The notes beneath the pieces were generated by a model. The model saw only the letters and a list, made by a program, of their open reading frames with translations. It was not told where the DNA came from and did not search any database. Shown here piece by piece: positions 61,508-64,000 of a stretch of 64,000 nt of DNA. Position 1 is the stretch's first letter; each line of letters opens with the position of its first letter. The stretch spans positions 1,984,001 through 2,048,000 of the forward strand of contig NZ_CP095397.1 of assembly GCF_023008545.1 (NCBI RefSeq), read 5' to 3'. The stretch comes from Natribaculum luteum (GTDB taxonomy: Archaea; Halobacteriota; Halobacteria; Halobacteriales; Natrialbaceae). The translations under genes were made by a program, and so were the position numbers.

Positions 61508-62218
61508 TCACCCCGTTTCGGGAACGACGATCTTCTCGTCGGATCGATCCCGGTGGCCGCCCGTCGAGACGCTCACGAATCGCTCGCGGCGGACGTCGTA
61601 GGCGGTGAGACTGCCGCCGTAGACGCAGCCGGTGTCGAGACCGACTGCCCACTCGCGCTCGAGGGGCCGCTCGAGGACGGTGTGGCCGAAAAAGACCCGC
61701 GGTGGACCCTCGTAGGCGTCGAACCAGAACGGTCCGTCGTAGCCGTTCCCCGCCGGCGAGCGCATCGTCAGCAGGTCTTCACTCGAGTGTGCCGACAGCG
61801 GTCGGTTCGGATCGACGCCACCGTGAACGACGACGCCGCCGTCCCAGGAGATGGCGACTGGCATCGACTCGATGTACCTGTAGTCGGTCGGGCCAAGCGC
61901 GGGCACGGCGGCGTCGCCGTCGAGCACTTTCTGTTCGTTGTTCCCCCGGACCGAGAGCAGTCGCGGCGACTCTCTGACCTGCTCGAGTACCGCCTTGCTC
62001 TGTGGGCCTTTCCTGACGAGGTCGCCGACGAAGACGACGAGATCGTCGTCGCCGAGCTCGAGGACGGAAAACAGCGTCTCGAGGTCCTCGAGACAGCCGT
62101 GGACGTCGCCGACGACGTAGACGTCGGCCCAGTTCTCGAGGTCGATCCGTCGGTGCTCGAACGATACTGCGGCGTCGAACGGTGGGTGGACGGTCGTCAC
62201 TCGTCGAACACTGCTCAC
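61508..62218 (-). CDS. PPP-family metallophosphatase
   Basis: A 236-residue phosphatase of the serine/threonine phosphatase-like superfamily. The metal motifs GDVHG, GDLVRKG, GNNE, VHGGV and FGHT are all in order (first near residue 38). It could act on phosphoproteins or diadenosine polyphosphates. A TATA-like ATATAAA (minus strand, 62235-62241) lies 17-23 bases before ATG 62218, so it is leaderless and heads the operon with ppk1. Confidence 0.88.
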   Translation of the reverse strand: MSSVRRVTTVHPPFDAAVSFEHRRIDLENWADVYVVGDVHGCLEDLETLFSVLELGDDDLVVFVGDLVRKGPQSKAVLEQVRESPRLLSVRGNNEQKVLDGDAAVPALGPTDYRYIESMPVAISWDGGVVVHGGVDPNRPLSAHSSEDLLTMRSPAGNGYDGPFWFDAYEGPPRVFFGHTVLERPLEREWAVGLDTGCVYGGSLTAYDVRRERFVSVSTGGHRDRSDEKIVVPETG

Positions 62219-62393
62219 GACCGGTGATAAGTCGTTTATATGTTATTTCCCGCGATGTACAAAGCCGTCCGTAGCAGTATAGAGATCCAGATTCACGGGC
62301 GACGTCGGCCGGCGGCAACGGGGCCTGTGTCTGCGACGACCAGGTTCGAACGGAGGCGCAACCTCTTTTTGTCGACCCGAACAACCCCGTTAC

Positions 62394-63290
62394 ATGGCCG
62401 AAACCGAGGTCGACCTCGAGTCCGAGCAGTACGAAAAACACCGCGAGGCGGGACGAATCCTCTCGCAGGTTCGCGAGGAGGCCGCCGAACGCGTCGAGGT
62501 CGGCACGACCCACCTCGAGGTAGCCGAGTTCGCCGAAGAGCGCATCCGGGAACTCGGTGGGAAACCGGCGTTTCCGGTCAACATCTCGATCGACGAGGAG
62601 GCCGCACACGCCACGCCCGCCATCGACGACGAGACGACCTTCGGCGAGGAGATGGTCAACCTAGATATCGGTGTCCACGTCGACGGCTGGCTCGCCGACA
62701 CGGCGATCACGGTCGACCTCTCCGGCAACCCGGAACTCGCCGAAGCCTCAGAGCAGGCCCTCGAAGCCGCACTCGAGGTCGTCGAACCCGGCGTCGAGAC
62801 CGGCGAGATCGGTGCAGAGATCGAGGACGTCATCGACGGCTACGGCTTCAACCCCGTCGTCAACCTCACCGGCCACGGGCTGGGCCACTGGGAACAACAC
62901 ACCAGCCCGAATATCCCGAACCGGGCCGTCTCGCAGGGGACGACCCTCGAGGTCGGCGACGTCGTCGCCATCGAACCGTTCGCGACCGACGGCGGCGGGA
63001 AAGTGACCGAAGGGTCGAAAGAGGAGATCTTCTCGCTGGAACAGGACCGGTCGGTCAGAAACCGCCAGGCTCGCGAGGCACTCGAGCAGATCACCGAGGA
63101 GTTTCGAACCTTGCCGTTCGCGACGCGCTGGCTCGAGACGGACCGGCCGGAGATGGCCCTCCGCCGGCTGAAATCTCGCGGCGTCGTCCACGGCTACCCG
63201 GTGCTCAAAGAAGACGACGGCTGTCTCGTCAGCCAGAAAGAACACACGGTCATCGTTACGGAGAGCGGCTGTGAGGTCACGACGAAGTAG
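62394..63290 (+). CDS. map: Methionine aminopeptidase, type II
   Basis: A 298-residue enzyme removing N-terminal methionine from new proteins. Metal ligands are visible: two Asp in DIGVHVDGWLADTAI, His in LTGHGLGHWEQH, Glu in AIEPFATDG and Glu in SQKEHTVIV. The inserted helical domain after residue 180 marks type II. The promoter includes CCTCTTTTTGT about 22 bases upstream. It stands alone. Confidence 0.95.
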   Translation: MAETEVDLESEQYEKHREAGRILSQVREEAAERVEVGTTHLEVAEFAEERIRELGGKPAFPVNISIDEEAAHATPAIDDETTFGEEMVNLDIGVHVDGWLADTAITVDLSGNPELAEASEQALEAALEVVEPGVETGEIGAEIEDVIDGYGFNPVVNLTGHGLGHWEQHTSPNIPNRAVSQGTTLEVGDVVAIEPFATDGGGKVTEGSKEEIFSLEQDRSVRNRQAREALEQITEEFRTLPFATRWLETDRPEMALRRLKSRGVVHGYPVLKEDDGCLVSQKEHTVIVTESGCEVTTK

Positions 63291-63328
63291 GGAGATTCCG
63301 ATCGCCCGACGGCAAAAATGGCGCGTAC

Positions 63329-63529
63329 TCAAGCGTTGTTCATCCGCTGGCTCTCGCGGTGCCCGCATCGTTGACACTCGGTGACGCGGTACGGTTCGCG
63401 GGAGAACTGTGCGTTCTCCTCTTTCAGACTCTCCGTGCGGATCTGGACGGAGACTTCGTGGATCGTGTCGAGTCCACACCGTTCGCAGTATTCGGTCATC
63501 CCGTTGAATGAGTTGTCTGTCGTTGCCAT
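63329..63529 (-). CDS. Small zinc beta-ribbon protein (DUF7835-like)
   Basis: A 66-residue protein with CERCGLDTIHEV and CQRCGHRE knuckles and the conserved middle IRTESLKEENAQFSREPYRV. I recall it as the haloarchaeal DUF7835 zinc-ribbon family. A minus-strand TATA-like TTTATATTC (63554-63562) lies about 26 bases upstream of ATG 63529, which favours this start over ATG 63499. Function unknown. Confidence 0.8.
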   Translation of the reverse strand: MATTDNSFNGMTEYCERCGLDTIHEVSVQIRTESLKEENAQFSREPYRVTECQRCGHRESQRMNNA

Positions 63530-63805
63530 TGGGTGATCACTCTATCTAGGTAGAATATAAATCCTCGTTTCATTTCATGCGTCAAGGGGTGGAAAACGCA
63601 AGCAGGCGTCGGGTTCTGGATCCAGCGGTTGAGAACGTTCTATATCGTTTAGAAGTCGATTTGAGCGGGTTTCGTTCGAAATACAAGAATAAATGATAGC
63701 GAATTAATATGATTTCATCGATGAATAGATGGTTGGAAATGTGCGCGCGCGTTGCGATCGCGCGCGGAATCAAGTAATATATGCACGGATCGACTCACGT
63801 CGGGC
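63530..63805. other. AT-rich divergent region with a GC palindrome
   Basis: This 276-base gap between the DUF7835-like gene and the HIT gene is AT-rich, with no gene seen. Promoters lie at each end. In the middle of the right half, CGCGCGC (63744-63750) and GCGCGCG (63760-63766) form a 7-bp GC-only inverted repeat, unlike its surroundings. Confidence 0.5.
63775..63783 (+). promoter_or_regulatory. TATA box of the HIT-family gene
   Basis: TAATATATG ends 22 bases before ATG 63806, fitting a leaderless transcript. Confidence 0.55.
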
Positions 63806-64000
63806 ATGGAGCAGGTGTTTGCCCCGTGGCGGATCGAGTGGATCAAACGCGACGACAAGAACCCGGACGTCGACGACTGCGTTTTCTGTGAATTCCCCGA
63901 ACGGAGCGACGACCGGGCGAACCGGATCGTCGCCCGCAACGAACACGCCTTCGTTCTCCTGAACAACTACCCGTACAACCCCGGTCACGTGATGGTGATT
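63806..64000 (+). CDS. HIT-family hydrolase (5' part only)
   Basis: The first 65 codons are present; the gene runs off the right edge. The start EQVFAPWRIEWIKR, the zinc-like pair CVFCEFPE and NYPYNPGHVMVI are typical of HIT nucleotide hydrolases/transferases (Ap4A phosphorylase-like branch). The catalytic HxHxH triad lies beyond the window, so activity cannot be confirmed here. Confidence 0.88.
   Translation, partial: MEQVFAPWRIEWIKRDDKNPDVDDCVFCEFPERSDDRANRIVARNEHAFVLLNNYPYNPGHVMVI

Noticed and set aside
62341-62393. Possible tRNA T-loop (GGTTCGAAC)
   Set aside because: The flanking bases do not pair into a T stem and no anticodon or acceptor arms are present.
1-64000. CRISPR arrays or prophage modules
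   Set aside because: No regularly spaced repeats, no cas genes and no phage structural or integrase genes were seen.

Overview
The window reads as the chromosome of a halophilic archaeon (class Halobacteria, probably Natrialbales). GC is high, most predicted proteins are acidic and rich in Asp and Glu, many starts are leaderless with a TATA box 22-30 bases upstream, and several families are largely haloarchaeal (Bat-type HTH-10 regulator, DUF7344/DUF7113/DUF7509-like proteins, HMG-CoA reductase for isoprenoid lipids, RaSEA for archaeosine). I see no rRNA, tRNA or CRISPR array. The order/family assignment is an inference from gene content and from an intergenic repeat that I associate with this group.

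Layout. 1-8.4 kb: partial acetamidase, purU, a CobW GTPase with three small companions, an FAD protein, purS-purQ and a sensor kinase. 8.4-16.8 kb: RaSEA, a small zinc protein, a LOV-PAS Bat-type regulator, a DUF1328 protein, a tungsten aldehyde:ferredoxin oxidoreductase, an HtpX-like protease and an alpha/beta hydrolase. 16.9-31 kb: a secreted CAP protein, NAD kinase beside a TnpB fragment, UspA, HerA, a lipoprotein/cohesin pair, NurA, phosphoglycerate mutase and an unrecognised conserved protein. 30.9-34 kb: metY, then a complete IS66-type element inserted exactly at the start codon of a cold-shock protein gene. 34-46.8 kb: the nadA-nadB-nadC operon, a Gfo/Idh oxidoreductase, rhodanese, amidohydrolase, a 0.5-kb hairpin-rich gap, HMG-CoA reductase, a 43-residue membrane protein, a DUF5817-like protein, an S9 peptidase and a hydrolase. 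46.8-56.3 kb: cupin, ArsR-type regulator, a deoxyribosyltransferase-like protein, an E1alpha-E1beta-lipoyl carrier operon, a HEAT-repeat membrane protein, a second M48 protease and an orphan pyruvate dehydrogenase E1alpha cut off by nested mobile-element debris. 56.4-64 kb: isocitrate dehydrogenase with a duplicated 3' end, isoaspartyl peptidase, polyphosphate kinase with an upstream PPP phosphatase, methionine aminopeptidase, a zinc-ribbon protein and the start of a HIT-family gene.

Working together: purU/purS/purQ serve purine and one-carbon metabolism; nadA-B-C make nicotinate mononucleotide from aspartate and the separate NAD kinase makes NADP; HerA and NurA, 3.3 kb apart on the same strand, are known partners in DNA end resection; the phosphatase-ppk pair is a polyphosphate locus. 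The two 2-oxoacid dehydrogenase loci lack E2 and E3 genes here, so they must borrow them from elsewhere.

The most unusual points are the start-codon IS66 insertion, the 61-bp displaced second copy of the icd 3' end with two perfect palindromes, a three-copy palindromic intergenic repeat (two copies start on the last base of a stop codon), a 256-bp MITE nested in an IS200/IS605-type hairpin, and a hairpin-dense region upstream of HMG-CoA reductase that could encode a structured RNA.
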